Source of the DNA: Lewinellaceae bacterium | GTDB taxonomy: Bacteria > Bacteroidota > Bacteroidia > Chitinophagales > Saprospiraceae | Assembly: GCA_020636135.1 (NCBI GenBank) | Contig: JACJYK010000003.1 | Span: 310,001-374,000 of the forward strand | Direction of reading: 5' to 3' | Length of the DNA stretch: 64,000 nucleotides | Shown: positions 44,850 to 53,039 of the stretch, piece after piece | Numbering within the stretch: position 1 is the stretch's first letter | How the letters are laid out: each line of letters opens with the position of its first letter | Notes under the pieces: generated by a model | Databases searched by the model: none | What the model saw: only the letters and a program-made list of their open reading frames with translations | Told to the model about the DNA's origin: nothing | Position numbers and translations under genes: made by a program

Positions 44850-46142
44850 TCAAAGTCTCCAGTAGACCAGATTGGGATCGGTAGGCCGGTCAAAGACCCC
44901 TTTAAGATCATACAGGATGGGCTGACCATTCATCAATGATCGCAGGTATTCCAAGGTCATCGTCCGGTACTCTTTATGACCCACGGCGACAATGATCGCA
45001 TCGTAATTGCTGGACAACTCTTCCATCATCATCAGCTTGTATTCATGAGCCACCTCATTCGGTGAGGCGTGCGGATCCATCAAATGGACATTGATCGAAT
45101 AATCCATCAACTCACGCACCAGGTTTACCACCTTGGAATTGCGGATATCGGCTACGTCTTCCTTGAAGGTTACACCCAGGACCAGTACTTTGGAATTACC
45201 GGGGTTCTTACCTTTCTGGATGATGGTCTGAACCAATTTTTTAGCGATAAAGTTAGGCATGTTGTCGTTGACCCTTCTTCCACTGGCGATCACCTGGGGT
45301 TCAATACCCAATTCGCGGGCACGGTGCAGCAGATAATAAGGATCTACCCCGATGCAGTGGCCGCCAACAAGTCCGGGATACAATTTCACGAAGTTCCACT
45401 TGGTACCGGCAGCCTCAATAACCTCTTTCGTGTCTATGCCCATGCGATCAAAAATGATCGACAATTCATTCATCAGGGATATGTTGATATCCCGCTGGGT
45501 GTTTTCAATCACTTTAGCCGCTTCGGCGACTTTTATGCTGGACGCCGGATAGACACCTGCTTCAATGATGTGTCCATACGTCTTGGCAATCTCACTGCGG
45601 CTTTCTTCGTCACATCCGGAGACGATCTTGAGGATCTTGGTCAGCGTCCGTACTTTTTCACCGGGCACGATGCGCTCAGGTGAATAGCCCAGTTTGAAAT
45701 CCTGTCCCATTTTTAACCCGGAAAGCTGTTCCAGAATCGGCAGGCAATCTTCTTCGGTACATCCCGGATATACGGTGGATTCATATACGACATAATCGCC
45801 GGCTTTGAGGGCTTTCCCCACTGTTTCTGATGCCTTCTTCAGCGGGGTGAGGTTAGGAACCCGGTGCTCGTCGATGTCAGTCGGAACGGCAACGATAAAG
45901 AAATTTGCCTTTTTGAGCTCTTCAGGGTCGGCAGTAAAAGTAATGCTGGTATTGTCAAATGCAGAAGACTCCAATTCCTGGGATGGGTCGATGCCTTTTT
46001 GCATGAGACTGATCCTTTTTTCATTGATGTCGAAGCCAATGACGTCAAAATGGCGGGCAAATTCAAGCGCAATCGGTAATCCCACATAACCTAACCCGAC
46101 TACGGCAATCCGTTTTTCCTTATTCAGAAGTTGCTGATACAT
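44850..46142 (-). CDS. wbpA: UDP-N-acetylhexosamine 6-dehydrogenase, WbpA/TviB type
   Basis: 430 residues. NAD loop V-V-G-L-G-Y-V-G-L-P; catalytic cysteine in G-G-H-C-I-G-V-D-P-Y-Y; Y-S-P-E-R-I-V-P-G and A-K-V-I-E-N-T-Q-R-D are typical of the UDP-GlcNAc/UDP-ManNAc branch, not UDP-glucose dehydrogenase. It oxidises C6 of UDP-GlcNAc to the uronic acid. Genes for WbpB-, WbpD- and WbpE-like enzymes lie just upstream in the same operon, so the full set for UDP-2,3-diacetamido-2,3-dideoxy-glucuronate is present. TviB, acting with the 4-epimerase at 36285, is the alternative reading. Confidence 0.85.
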   Translation of the reverse strand: MYQQLLNKEKRIAVVGLGYVGLPIALEFARHFDVIGFDINEKRISLMQKGIDPSQELESSAFDNTSITFTADPEELKKANFFIVAVPTDIDEHRVPNLTPLKKASETVGKALKAGDYVVYESTVYPGCTEEDCLPILEQLSGLKMGQDFKLGYSPERIVPGEKVRTLTKILKIVSGCDEESRSEIAKTYGHIIEAGVYPASSIKVAEAAKVIENTQRDINISLMNELSIIFDRMGIDTKEVIEAAGTKWNFVKLYPGLVGGHCIGVDPYYLLHRARELGIEPQVIASGRRVNDNMPNFIAKKLVQTIIQKGKNPGNSKVLVLGVTFKEDVADIRNSKVVNLVRELMDYSINVHLMDPHASPNEVAHEYKLMMMEELSSNYDAIIVAVGHKEYRTMTLEYLRSLMNGQPILYDLKGVFDRPTDPNLVYWRL

Positions 46143-46154
46143 GACACGATTGAA

Positions 46155-47465
46155 TTAAAAGCTGTAAACTGCTTCAAAGACGGCATCGTAAGGTTTCCAT
46201 TCCGGCAAATAAAAAGACGAGTTATGCCATAAAAAAACATAATCACCCTGGTACTTGCAGGTGGTTTCCCAAATAGATTGAACCAACCTGGTCGCAGTTT
46301 CGGTCGTCAAATTTTTCTTCGTCAAATGCCTATCCATCCAAAGCAATGGAAGCTCCCGGACCGGTATTTCGATGCCCTGCTTAAAGTCAAAAACAGGAAA
46401 AGCGGTACAACAACTGCACCGGAATCCCGGCTCCTCGGAATAGGCCATTGAACTATCTTCCTTTATGCAAGCATCGTGCCAATAGCGCCAGGTATCGGGG
46501 ACGGTAAAATTTAAATAATGGGTACGACCGGCATCCACCCTGACCGGTAGAATTGTGTTTAGTTTTTCCAGCTCACGCAAAAATATTTCTTCGTTGCTGG
46601 CAGCGGCAATACCCGGATGAAATCCCAGCCGGTGACCGGCATTGACGATGCGTTTTAACCATTGCCGTAGGGTATTATCCTGCAGGGAATAGTCCACTTC
46701 ATCGCTTCGTATGTAAAATGTCGCTGTCACATTTCTCACAGCCGCTTTTCCAATAAGCCGTTCAAGCGTGTGGTACGGATTGGATTTCAGTTTGCTAAAT
46801 TCTTTCCACATCCAGCGGGTAAAGGTTAAATCACGCCGGACCAGGATATCACCGCCAATGGTACGCAGGCGGTGGTACCAGGTAGGCCATAATGAGATGT
46901 AATCGATGTCGTGGGAAGGTAAAAACCGAACCTCACGGGCAGGCAATTCCACCGGATAGCCGAGGGAACGAAGCACCTGGGCCAAAAAGAAGGCATATTC
47001 ATTGACCAATGGCCGGTATTGCAACTCAAACCGGCAATTTACGGAAGCAGAAAAAGGGAATCTCCCAAACGCATCCCGGGTATCCACAACGTTTTCTTCC
47101 CACCGGGTCAGCATAAAAAACACCGAAGCAGTAATGTCCAGATGGCAATCCACCCGTTGCTCGGTAGAGCTTATTTTCGGAGACCCGTACAACGTAATCA
47201 GATCGCCTTCGGGAGCCAGCGGATGATTCAGGCGCACCGCTTGGACTGGTAGATTTTCAAAGGTATAAAGATGGTCAATGGTTTGGCTGCGGATAAAAAA
47301 TGCATCGGCAAGCCAAAGCGTTCCCTGATCAAAGTGCAGCAGGTATCCGGATTGATCCTCGCTGACCTCAAATCGCACAGGCAATTGCAGCAACTCGCCC
47401 AGAAGATAATTCCAGACGTACTTTTTTTCTTCAATAAAATAAGGATTTAGCCGAATAACAATCAC
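46155..47465 (-). CDS. Polysaccharide deacetylase-like protein (DUF7033-type N-terminus)
   Basis: 436 residues. The N-terminal part (to about 190) resembles DUF7033. Then L-P-S-H-D-I-D-Y-I provides the metal-binding D-I-D of the NodB fold, with F-H-P-G-I near the second metal histidine, R-T-H-Y-L-N in motif 3 and W-H-N-S at the C-terminus. No signal peptide is seen. It probably removes acetyl groups from a sugar or lipid-linked intermediate. The start overlaps the wbpB-like gene by 4 bp and the end is 12 bp from wbpA. Substrate unknown, although an N-acetylated uronate intermediate is plausible from the context. Confidence 0.72.
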   Translation of the reverse strand: MIVIRLNPYFIEEKKYVWNYLLGELLQLPVRFEVSEDQSGYLLHFDQGTLWLADAFFIRSQTIDHLYTFENLPVQAVRLNHPLAPEGDLITLYGSPKISSTEQRVDCHLDITASVFFMLTRWEENVVDTRDAFGRFPFSASVNCRFELQYRPLVNEYAFFLAQVLRSLGYPVELPAREVRFLPSHDIDYISLWPTWYHRLRTIGGDILVRRDLTFTRWMWKEFSKLKSNPYHTLERLIGKAAVRNVTATFYIRSDEVDYSLQDNTLRQWLKRIVNAGHRLGFHPGIAAASNEEIFLRELEKLNTILPVRVDAGRTHYLNFTVPDTWRYWHDACIKEDSSMAYSEEPGFRCSCCTAFPVFDFKQGIEIPVRELPLLWMDRHLTKKNLTTETATRLVQSIWETTCKYQGDYVFLWHNSSFYLPEWKPYDAVFEAVYSF

Positions 47466-48430
47466 CGATAAAAAGGATGCGAGGGCACATCTTTTGCCGC
47501 AAAGGGATGTGCCTGATCCGGGATGTACCCGGCCGGTTTTGAATTACGAATGCTATATACCATGTTGATGGCCTGTCTGCAATCTTCCAGTCCAAAGCCG
47601 CCACCTGACAAGACATCCTCGTAACTGCGGGTGTGCAATTCGGTAAAGCCTTCACTGAATTCGAATTCCTGTCCATCGATCGTGATGGAACGGTAAGTCC
47701 TTTTACCGGAAGCTTTTACGTCTTCTGGCAGAGTATCGTAATTGATACTCAGAAACCACCGGACTTTGGCTTTTTCAAATTCAAGGTATCCGGCGGCCCG
47801 GTCATAAGCATGAATGTGCACGACGTTTTCCTGCAGTGCTCCGAAGAGCCAGTGGAGCATGTCAAAGAAATGAACACCAATGTTGGTGGCGATACCACCG
47901 GACTTGTTAACATCACCTTTCCAGCTGGTATAATACCAGTAACCACGGGAAGTGATGTAAGTCAGGTCGATCAGGTGTTTTTCCTTGGATGGATTGGCAT
48001 CAATGTGTTTTTTCAGATTGATCACACTGTCGTGCAACCTCAGCTGAAGAATATTATAAATTCTTTTTCCGGTCTCCTCTTCGATTTCCTGTAGCGCATC
48101 CAGGTTCCATGGGTTAAGGACCAGTGGTTTCTCACAGATGACATCCGTCCCATGACGCAGCCCAAAACGGATGTGAGCATCATGGAGGTAGTTGGGTGAA
48201 CAAATGCTGACGTAGTCAATCGGATGGTTGCGACGTTTTAATTTCTCAACATGCCGGTCAAAGCGCTCAAATTCGGTAAAAAAAGCTGCTTGCGGGAAAT
48301 AGGAATCAATGATACCTACTGAATCATTGGTGTCCAGGGCGGCAACCAGGTCGTTGCCGGTATCTTTGATGGCTTTCATGTGCCGTGGTGCGATATACCC
48401 GGCAGCGCCAATCAATGCAAATGACTTCAT
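47462..48430 (-). CDS. wbpB: Gfo/Idh/MocA oxidoreductase, WbpB/WlbA type
   Basis: 322 residues. F-A-L-I-G-A-A-G-Y-I-A-P-R-H is the NAD loop of the WlbA/WbpB group (A-A-G-Y-I-A-P-R-H is close to diagnostic), followed by S-I-C-S-P-N-Y-L-H and the catalytic region C-E-K-P-L-V. It oxidises C3 of UDP-GlcNAcA to a keto group for amination by WbpE. It overlaps the deacetylase gene by 4 bp. Upstream at 48503 is the acetyltransferase and at 49528 the aminotransferase of the same route. Confidence 0.88.
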   Translation of the reverse strand: MKSFALIGAAGYIAPRHMKAIKDTGNDLVAALDTNDSVGIIDSYFPQAAFFTEFERFDRHVEKLKRRNHPIDYVSICSPNYLHDAHIRFGLRHGTDVICEKPLVLNPWNLDALQEIEEETGKRIYNILQLRLHDSVINLKKHIDANPSKEKHLIDLTYITSRGYWYYTSWKGDVNKSGGIATNIGVHFFDMLHWLFGALQENVVHIHAYDRAAGYLEFEKAKVRWFLSINYDTLPEDVKASGKRTYRSITIDGQEFEFSEGFTELHTRSYEDVLSGGGFGLEDCRQAINMVYSIRNSKPAGYIPDQAHPFAAKDVPSHPFYR

Positions 48431-48502
48431 ATTAAAATTTAGGCGTTATTGGATCTGGGTAAAATGATCGGATTCCCAGTTTCCAGGTAGTAGTCTCAAA
48501 TC

Positions 48503-49465
48503 TTATACCGGTTTTACGGTTCCCTCGTCCAACAGATAGGTGTCACCTGATCCGGGACAGATGGCTTTGTTATCCGGGCCAAAGTTAAGGCGATGGCCAT
48601 GAGCGCTCATCCAGCCAATCTGACGGGCCGGATTTCCAACCAGCAAGGCATAATCAGGCACTTGTTTGGTCACCACAGCGCCGGCGCCAATAAATGCATA
48701 ACGGCCAATATCATGTCCGCACACGATGGTGGCATTCGCACCAATAGAGGCTCCTTTTTTCACCAGAGTCCTGAGAAACTCATTCTTTCTGCTAACCGCA
48801 CTGCGCGGGTTGGTTACATTGGTAAAGACAACAGAAGGGCCGATGAAGACATCATCCTCGCAGATCACCCCGGTATAAATGGAGACATTATTCTGGACTT
48901 TTACATTATTTCCCAGAATGACATCATCGGAAACCATCACATTCTGACCCAGGGAGCATCCTTTACCAATCACCGCCCGGCCCATAATATGGGAATAGTG
49001 CCAGATCCGGGTGTCTTTGCCAATGGATGCGCCTGCATCGATGGTAGCCGTCGGATGGAAATAGTAATCCAGTGCCTGAGGAGCAGTATCCGGATCGGGA
49101 GCATAACCGATTAAACTACTGGATAATTCCTTTGTCAGCTGGTTGATCTCATTAAGTCCGGCCAACAGTGAAGTATGAACATCGAAGGAAATGAAGTCCA
49201 TCTGGTAGGCCAATTCGACCAGGCAAATGGCCTCCATGCAGTAATGACTGGCCTGCTTTAAATAGGGTAGCTTATCCTCATCAGGAATGTCTGAAGAAGC
49301 CTCCGCTAAGCTTGCAGTGGTGGAAATAATCGTTTGCCGTAGTTGTGCCGCCAATCCGGTCGATTCGGAAGTCGGGAAAGAACTGGTCAACACATAAATT
49401 TCCTTAGCAATCGCGGTCGATTTTTGCCATGCTACCATTTTCTCAATAGAACCGGTATATCTCAT
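48503..49465 (-). CDS. wbpD: Four-helix-bundle domain fused to WbpD/WlbB-type N-acetyltransferase
   Basis: 320 residues from ATG 49465 (a TTG at 49489 would add eight). Residues about 1-118 are a four-helix-bundle domain: M-V-A-W-Q-K-S-T-A-I-A-K-E-I-Y, Q-L-R-Q-T-I-I-S-T-T-A-S-L-A-E-A. From about 135 the hexapeptide helix of WbpD/WlbB begins (F-H-P-T-A-T-I-D, I-G-K-D-T-R-I-W-H-Y-S-H), with F-T-N-V-T-N-P-R-S-A and ending V-G-N-P-A-R-Q-I-G-W. It should acetylate the 3-amino group of UDP-GlcNAc(3NH2)A. WbpD alone is about 190 residues, so the bundle is an addition. No heptamer arms are visible at either edge of the bundle, unlike in cysC, suggesting an older fusion. Confidence 0.85.
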   Translation of the reverse strand: MRYTGSIEKMVAWQKSTAIAKEIYVLTSSFPTSESTGLAAQLRQTIISTTASLAEASSDIPDEDKLPYLKQASHYCMEAICLVELAYQMDFISFDVHTSLLAGLNEINQLTKELSSSLIGYAPDPDTAPQALDYYFHPTATIDAGASIGKDTRIWHYSHIMGRAVIGKGCSLGQNVMVSDDVILGNNVKVQNNVSIYTGVICEDDVFIGPSVVFTNVTNPRSAVSRKNEFLRTLVKKGASIGANATIVCGHDIGRYAFIGAGAVVTKQVPDYALLVGNPARQIGWMSAHGHRLNFGPDNKAICPGSGDTYLLDEGTVKPV

Positions 49466-49527
49466 ATTAATTAGAATACGTGAACACAATAGTCAGAAGA
49501 TATAATTCAACAGCTAAGGTCACGTAC

Positions 49528-50655
49528 TCAAAAAAAATTATTGACCACGCCTGAAATGTATTTTACCATGCTTTCGTCCATTTCGGTATGGATGGGTAAA
49601 GATATGACGGATTTACAAAGTTGGTCGGTCACCGGCAAGAAATCCACCAGACCCCGGAAGGGAGAAAATGCATTCTGTTTATACAATGGTACCGGGTAAT
49701 AGATGGCGTGTGGTATGTGCTGTTCAGTCAGATATTTATCCAGAGCGTCCCGCTGGCCGTTGTTTACCTTCAGCGTATACTGATGATAGACATGTGATGT
49801 ATAGGGCGCCTCATACGGCGTCGTGAGATGGGGATTACCTTCAAATTGGCGATGGTACCACTGCGCTGCCTGGTACCGGGCGTGACCATATTCATCCAGG
49901 TGGGCCAGCTTCACCAACAGGATCCCGGCCTGAAGAGCATCCAGACGAGAGTTAACCCCAATCACTTCATGATAATATCGTTGACTTTGTCCGTGGTTGG
50001 CAATCATTTTTATTTTTTTTGCCAACTCTGCATCACGGGTAAAGATGGCTCCACCGTCTCCATAACAACCGAGGTTCTTGGAAGGGAAGAAGGAGGTGCA
50101 GCCGATATGTCCCATGGTACCGGATTTCATCGTGCGACCATCCCGGAAGGTATAGTCTGCACCGATGGACTGGGCAGCGTCTTCAACCACCCAGATATTA
50201 TGACGGCGGGCTAATTCCAGGATCGGTTCCAGATCAACATTCTGGCCGAATAAATGGACAGGAACGATGGCTTTGGTTCGGGGTGTGATGTGTGGTTCGA
50301 TGAGTTCAGCGGTCACATTAAACGTATCAGGCTCCACATCGATCATGACCGGTGTAAGCTGTAGCAAAGCAATGACCTCGGCGGTGGCGACGTACGTAAA
50401 GGATGGTACTATAACCTCATCTCCCGGCTTCAGGTCCAGCGCCATCAGGGCAATCTGTAATGCATCGGTACCATTGGCACAGGGAATGACATAATCACAG
50501 GAGAGGTAATTGGCCAAAGCATCCGCAAACCGGTCTACCTTGGGGCCATTGATAAACTGAGTGGTATCCAGTGTTTCCTGGATCTCGGCCTGGATTTCAT
50601 CCTGGATCCTGGCATATTGACCATGGAGGTCAACCATATGAAGGTTCTTAACCAT
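49528..50655 (-). CDS. wbpE: PLP aminotransferase, WbpE/WlbC type
   Basis: 375 residues of the DegT/DnrJ/EryC1/StrS family. D-L-H-G-Q-Y-A-R-I-Q-D-E-I near the N-terminus, N-G-T-D-A-L-Q-I-A-L for phosphate binding, and F-F-P-S-K-N-L-G-C-Y-G-D-G-G with the PLP lysine K193 are the marks of the WbpE/WlbC branch. It aminates the 3-keto sugar made by WbpB to give UDP-GlcNAc(3NH2)A. It is 24 bp from ugd upstream and 62 bp from the fused acetyltransferase gene downstream. Confidence 0.88.
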   Translation of the reverse strand: MVKNLHMVDLHGQYARIQDEIQAEIQETLDTTQFINGPKVDRFADALANYLSCDYVIPCANGTDALQIALMALDLKPGDEVIVPSFTYVATAEVIALLQLTPVMIDVEPDTFNVTAELIEPHITPRTKAIVPVHLFGQNVDLEPILELARRHNIWVVEDAAQSIGADYTFRDGRTMKSGTMGHIGCTSFFPSKNLGCYGDGGAIFTRDAELAKKIKMIANHGQSQRYYHEVIGVNSRLDALQAGILLVKLAHLDEYGHARYQAAQWYHRQFEGNPHLTTPYEAPYTSHVYHQYTLKVNNGQRDALDKYLTEQHIPHAIYYPVPLYKQNAFSPFRGLVDFLPVTDQLCKSVISLPIHTEMDESMVKYISGVVNNFF

Positions 50656-50679
50656 TATGCTGTTTTATTGAAATTCAAA

Positions 50680-51984
50680 TTATGGCCGGCCGATGCTTTC
50701 ATAATGATAGCCCAAAGAATACATCTCTTCCGGATCAAATACATTACGGCCATCGAAGATCACTTTTCCTTTCATCAGGGATTCCATGCGTTCAAAATCG
50801 GGTGTGCGAAAGGCGTTCCATTCGGTGACCACCACCAGGGCATCTGCACCGTCAAGCGCCTCGTATGCCGATTCCGCAAGATGGATCCGGTCCTGATAAC
50901 GCCTGCGGACATGGTCCATGGCTTCCGGGTCGTAAGCCCTGATCCTGACTCCCTGCTTCAGCAGGCTGTCAATGATCGATAAAGCTGGCGCTTCCCGGAT
51001 GTCATCCGTGTTTGGCTTAAAAGCCAATCCCCAGATGGCTATGGTCGTATCATCAATTTTTGAGCCAAAATAATCGATGATTTTGGAGGCAAACCGCTCC
51101 CGCTGGTTTTGGTTAACCGCCATAACTGCATTGAGGATGGAGAAGTGGTATCCGGATGTTTCGGCAATCCTGGCCAAGGCTTGCACATCTTTCGGAAAAC
51201 AACTACCCCCATAGCCGACGCCGGGAAATAAAAATCGCTTTCCGATCCGGGTATCGGTGCCTATGCCCCGTCGTACATGATCCACATTGGCGCCCACCTG
51301 CTCGCAAATATTGGCGATCTCATTCATAAAGCTGATGCGGGTTGCCAGATAAGCGTTGGCAGCATATTTGGTCATCTCTGCCGAACGGATATCCATATAA
51401 AGTATGGGATTGCCCTGTCTCACAAAAGGCTGGTACAAGGTATCTATGCGTTTTCTTGCCCGTTCTGAATCGGTGCCGATCACCACCCGGTCGGGTTTCA
51501 TAAAATCATCGACAGCAGCTCCTTCGCGGAGAAACTCGGGATTGGATACGATATCAAACAGGTCTGTTGAGAGCTTCTGACTCATGAGTTCCTTTACCTG
51601 ATCGGCCGTACCTACCGGAACGGTACTCTTATCCACGATAACCTTGTAGGTATCGATGAATGGGATCATGGCTTCTGCAACATGCAATAATGCAGAGAGG
51701 TCGGCAGAACCGTCAGCGCCGGGAGGGGTAGGCAAGGCCAGGAAAATGATGCTGCCGTGACGCACCCCTTCTTCCAGATCAGTGGTAAAGCGCAACCGGT
51801 TTTGTTCGATGTTACGGTCAAACAGGACATCGAGACCAGGCTCATAGATGGGGATCTCCCCCTGCTGCATACGGGCCACCTTTTCGGTGTCCACGTCAAC
51901 GCACACCACCTGGTTGCCGGTTTCGGCAAAGCAGGTCCCGGTGACCAGTCCGACATATCCGGTTCCGATAACGGAAATTCTCAT
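50680..51984 (-). CDS. ugd: UDP-glucose 6-dehydrogenase
   Basis: 434 residues. I-G-T-G-Y-V-G-L-V (6-14) binds NAD; K206 in M-T-K-Y-A-A-N and C262 in Y-G-G-S-C-F-P-K-D are the catalytic residues of the UDP-glucose dehydrogenase branch. It makes UDP-glucuronic acid, an acidic building block. It is the second nucleotide-sugar dehydrogenase of the locus, beside wbpA at 44850. A four-helix-bundle element lies between it and the upstream upxY gene; the left arm starts 13 bp upstream of its start codon. Confidence 0.93.
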   Translation of the reverse strand: MRISVIGTGYVGLVTGTCFAETGNQVVCVDVDTEKVARMQQGEIPIYEPGLDVLFDRNIEQNRLRFTTDLEEGVRHGSIIFLALPTPPGADGSADLSALLHVAEAMIPFIDTYKVIVDKSTVPVGTADQVKELMSQKLSTDLFDIVSNPEFLREGAAVDDFMKPDRVVIGTDSERARKRIDTLYQPFVRQGNPILYMDIRSAEMTKYAANAYLATRISFMNEIANICEQVGANVDHVRRGIGTDTRIGKRFLFPGVGYGGSCFPKDVQALARIAETSGYHFSILNAVMAVNQNQRERFASKIIDYFGSKIDDTTIAIWGLAFKPNTDDIREAPALSIIDSLLKQGVRIRAYDPEAMDHVRRRYQDRIHLAESAYEALDGADALVVVTEWNAFRTPDFERMESLMKGKVIFDGRNVFDPEEMYSLGYHYESIGRP

Positions 51985-51996
51985 ATTAATTGAAGA

Positions 51997-52407
51997 TTGA
52001 AGATTCTGGATTTATGATTTAGATGATCGATTACTTGAAGTGTTTATCGCCGCAACGATGATGGCAATTAATTCATTGGTTTCTTTATTCAGTTCTTTTA
52101 GATTCTGATGATCAGAAATTCTTTCGGTTAATTCCAACCAATATAAAGTTTCATCAATTTCCTCTAAGACCACCTTAAGCTTATAAATGAAGTCGGCAGT
52201 TGATTTAGCACGACAGGCAGCCCGATAATTTGCTCCAGCAGACATGGAAGATCGTACAATCTGTTTCTTAATAACTTCAAACTCATATTCGGCAGGGAGT
52301 GTCTTATATAGGCTAATCAGACTCAGACTGAGTGAAACAAATCTTTCCGAGAGAATATATTTATCCATAGCAGGTAAGAATCTCAAATCATAAATCTCAA
52401 TTCTCAA
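51997..52407. repeat. Four-helix-bundle element 4: inverted heptamer arms between upxY and ugd
   Basis: A perfect 11-bp inverted core (52010-52020 and 52385-52395) lies in arms 51997-52020 and 52385-52407, which match loosely beyond it. Both arms have a clear 7-nt period: GAAGATT twice, CTGGATT, TATGATT on the left; TCTCAAA, TCATAAA, TCTCAAT on the right. Length 411 bp. The left arm overlaps the last codons of the enclosed gene. Confidence 0.6.
52012..52368 (-). CDS. Four-helix-bundle protein, second subgroup
   Basis: 118 residues from the ATG at 52368 (M-D-K-Y-I-L-S-E-R-F). A TTG at 52407 would add 13 residues, but those codons are the heptamer arm, so the ATG is preferred. The conserved block is Q-I-V-R-S-S-M-S-A-G-A-N-Y-R-A-A-C-R-A-K-S followed by F-I-Y-K-L-K-V-V-L-E-E-I-D-E-T-L-Y-W-L-E-L, the variant of the family in which A-N-Y-R-A replaces S-N-I-A-E-G. 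It is a divergent member of the same TIGR02436-type family as the other copies. Unknown function; it separates the regulatory genes from ugd. Confidence 0.88.
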   Translation of the reverse strand: MDKYILSERFVSLSLSLISLYKTLPAEYEFEVIKKQIVRSSMSAGANYRAACRAKSTADFIYKLKVVLEEIDETLYWLELTERISDHQNLKELNKETNELIAIIVAAINTSSNRSSKS

Positions 52408-52413
52408 ATTTTA

Positions 52414-52428
52414 ATGGGCTCCGCCCAT
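52414..52428 (-). terminator. Weak hairpin, possible attenuator downstream of upxY
   Basis: A 6-bp GC-rich inverted repeat (ATGGGC / GCCCAT, 3-nt loop) followed in the transcribed direction by an A/T-rich run. The stem is short, so it is a weak terminator at best. It lies between upxY and the four-helix-bundle gene, where an antiterminator target would make sense. Confidence 0.25.
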
Positions 52429-52484
52429 CATAAGTCGCAGCCTTATGTCCTAGTTGTGGATCCGATTTGAGTCCGGTACGGTGG

Positions 52485-53039
52485 TTAGGCCAGCCGGTAC
52501 CGGGGTAGTGGGCGAATGTGAGCCGGGTCGACTTCCAGTCGCAGGGCGATGCCGATGTGTTCCAGTTCGATGAGCATGCCTTGTTTACCCAGCGTCTTGA
52601 TTATTTTTCCTTTCAGACCGGTCAACTGACCCTGAATGATCTCCACCCAGTCGCCGGTTTCATATTGCGTTTGTACCACTTCCAGCGGATATAATTCGCC
52701 GGTGATTTGTTTTAACAGATCTATTTCATGATCCGGAATGCGTGCTTTTTCCTTTGCCTGGCGGACATAACCCAGGACATGGGGTGCCTGCAATGCCGCA
52801 GCATGCTGATTGGCTTCGATGCGGACAAAGACGTAACATCCGATCAGAGGGATATCATAGTGTTTGATCTTGCGGGTATATCGTTTGGTCCGGCGCAGTA
52901 GTGGTACATAGGCCTCGATACCGTGAGCTTCCAGATGTTTCTGAACCAGTTTTTCGCTTTTGTAGCGGACATAGAGGGCATACCAGGATTTGGTCTCCGT
53001 CTCTGAGCTACGGTAATATGTAGGCAGGGTGTTATTCAT
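52485..53039 (-). CDS. UpxY/NusG-like transcription antiterminator
   Basis: 184 residues. The NusG N-terminal domain begins W-Y-A-L-Y-V-R-Y-K-S-E-K (19-30), and the C-terminal KOW motif is seen as G-D-W-V-E-I-I-Q-G-Q-L-T-G-L-K-G. UpxY proteins of Bacteroidota bind near the start of capsule operons and let RNA polymerase read through them. It overlaps the upstream regulator gene by 8 bp and is followed by element 4 and the long biosynthetic run, the usual position for such a regulator. It likely controls the genes from ugd down to the GT-rich region, given their common strand. Confidence 0.9.
   Translation of the reverse strand: MNNTLPTYYRSSETETKSWYALYVRYKSEKLVQKHLEAHGIEAYVPLLRRTKRYTRKIKHYDIPLIGCYVFVRIEANQHAAALQAPHVLGYVRQAKEKARIPDHEIDLLKQITGELYPLEVVQTQYETGDWVEIIQGQLTGLKGKIIKTLGKQGMLIELEHIGIALRLEVDPAHIRPLPRYRLA

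Noticed and set aside
37256..52407. Diversity-generating retroelement based on Avd-like bundle proteins
   Set aside because: Avd shares the fold, but no reverse transcriptase gene, template repeat or variable repeat was seen in the window.
37245..52407. Bundle elements as classical insertion sequences
   Set aside because: No transposase is encoded, arms differ between copies and no target duplication was evident; they may be mobile only by other means.
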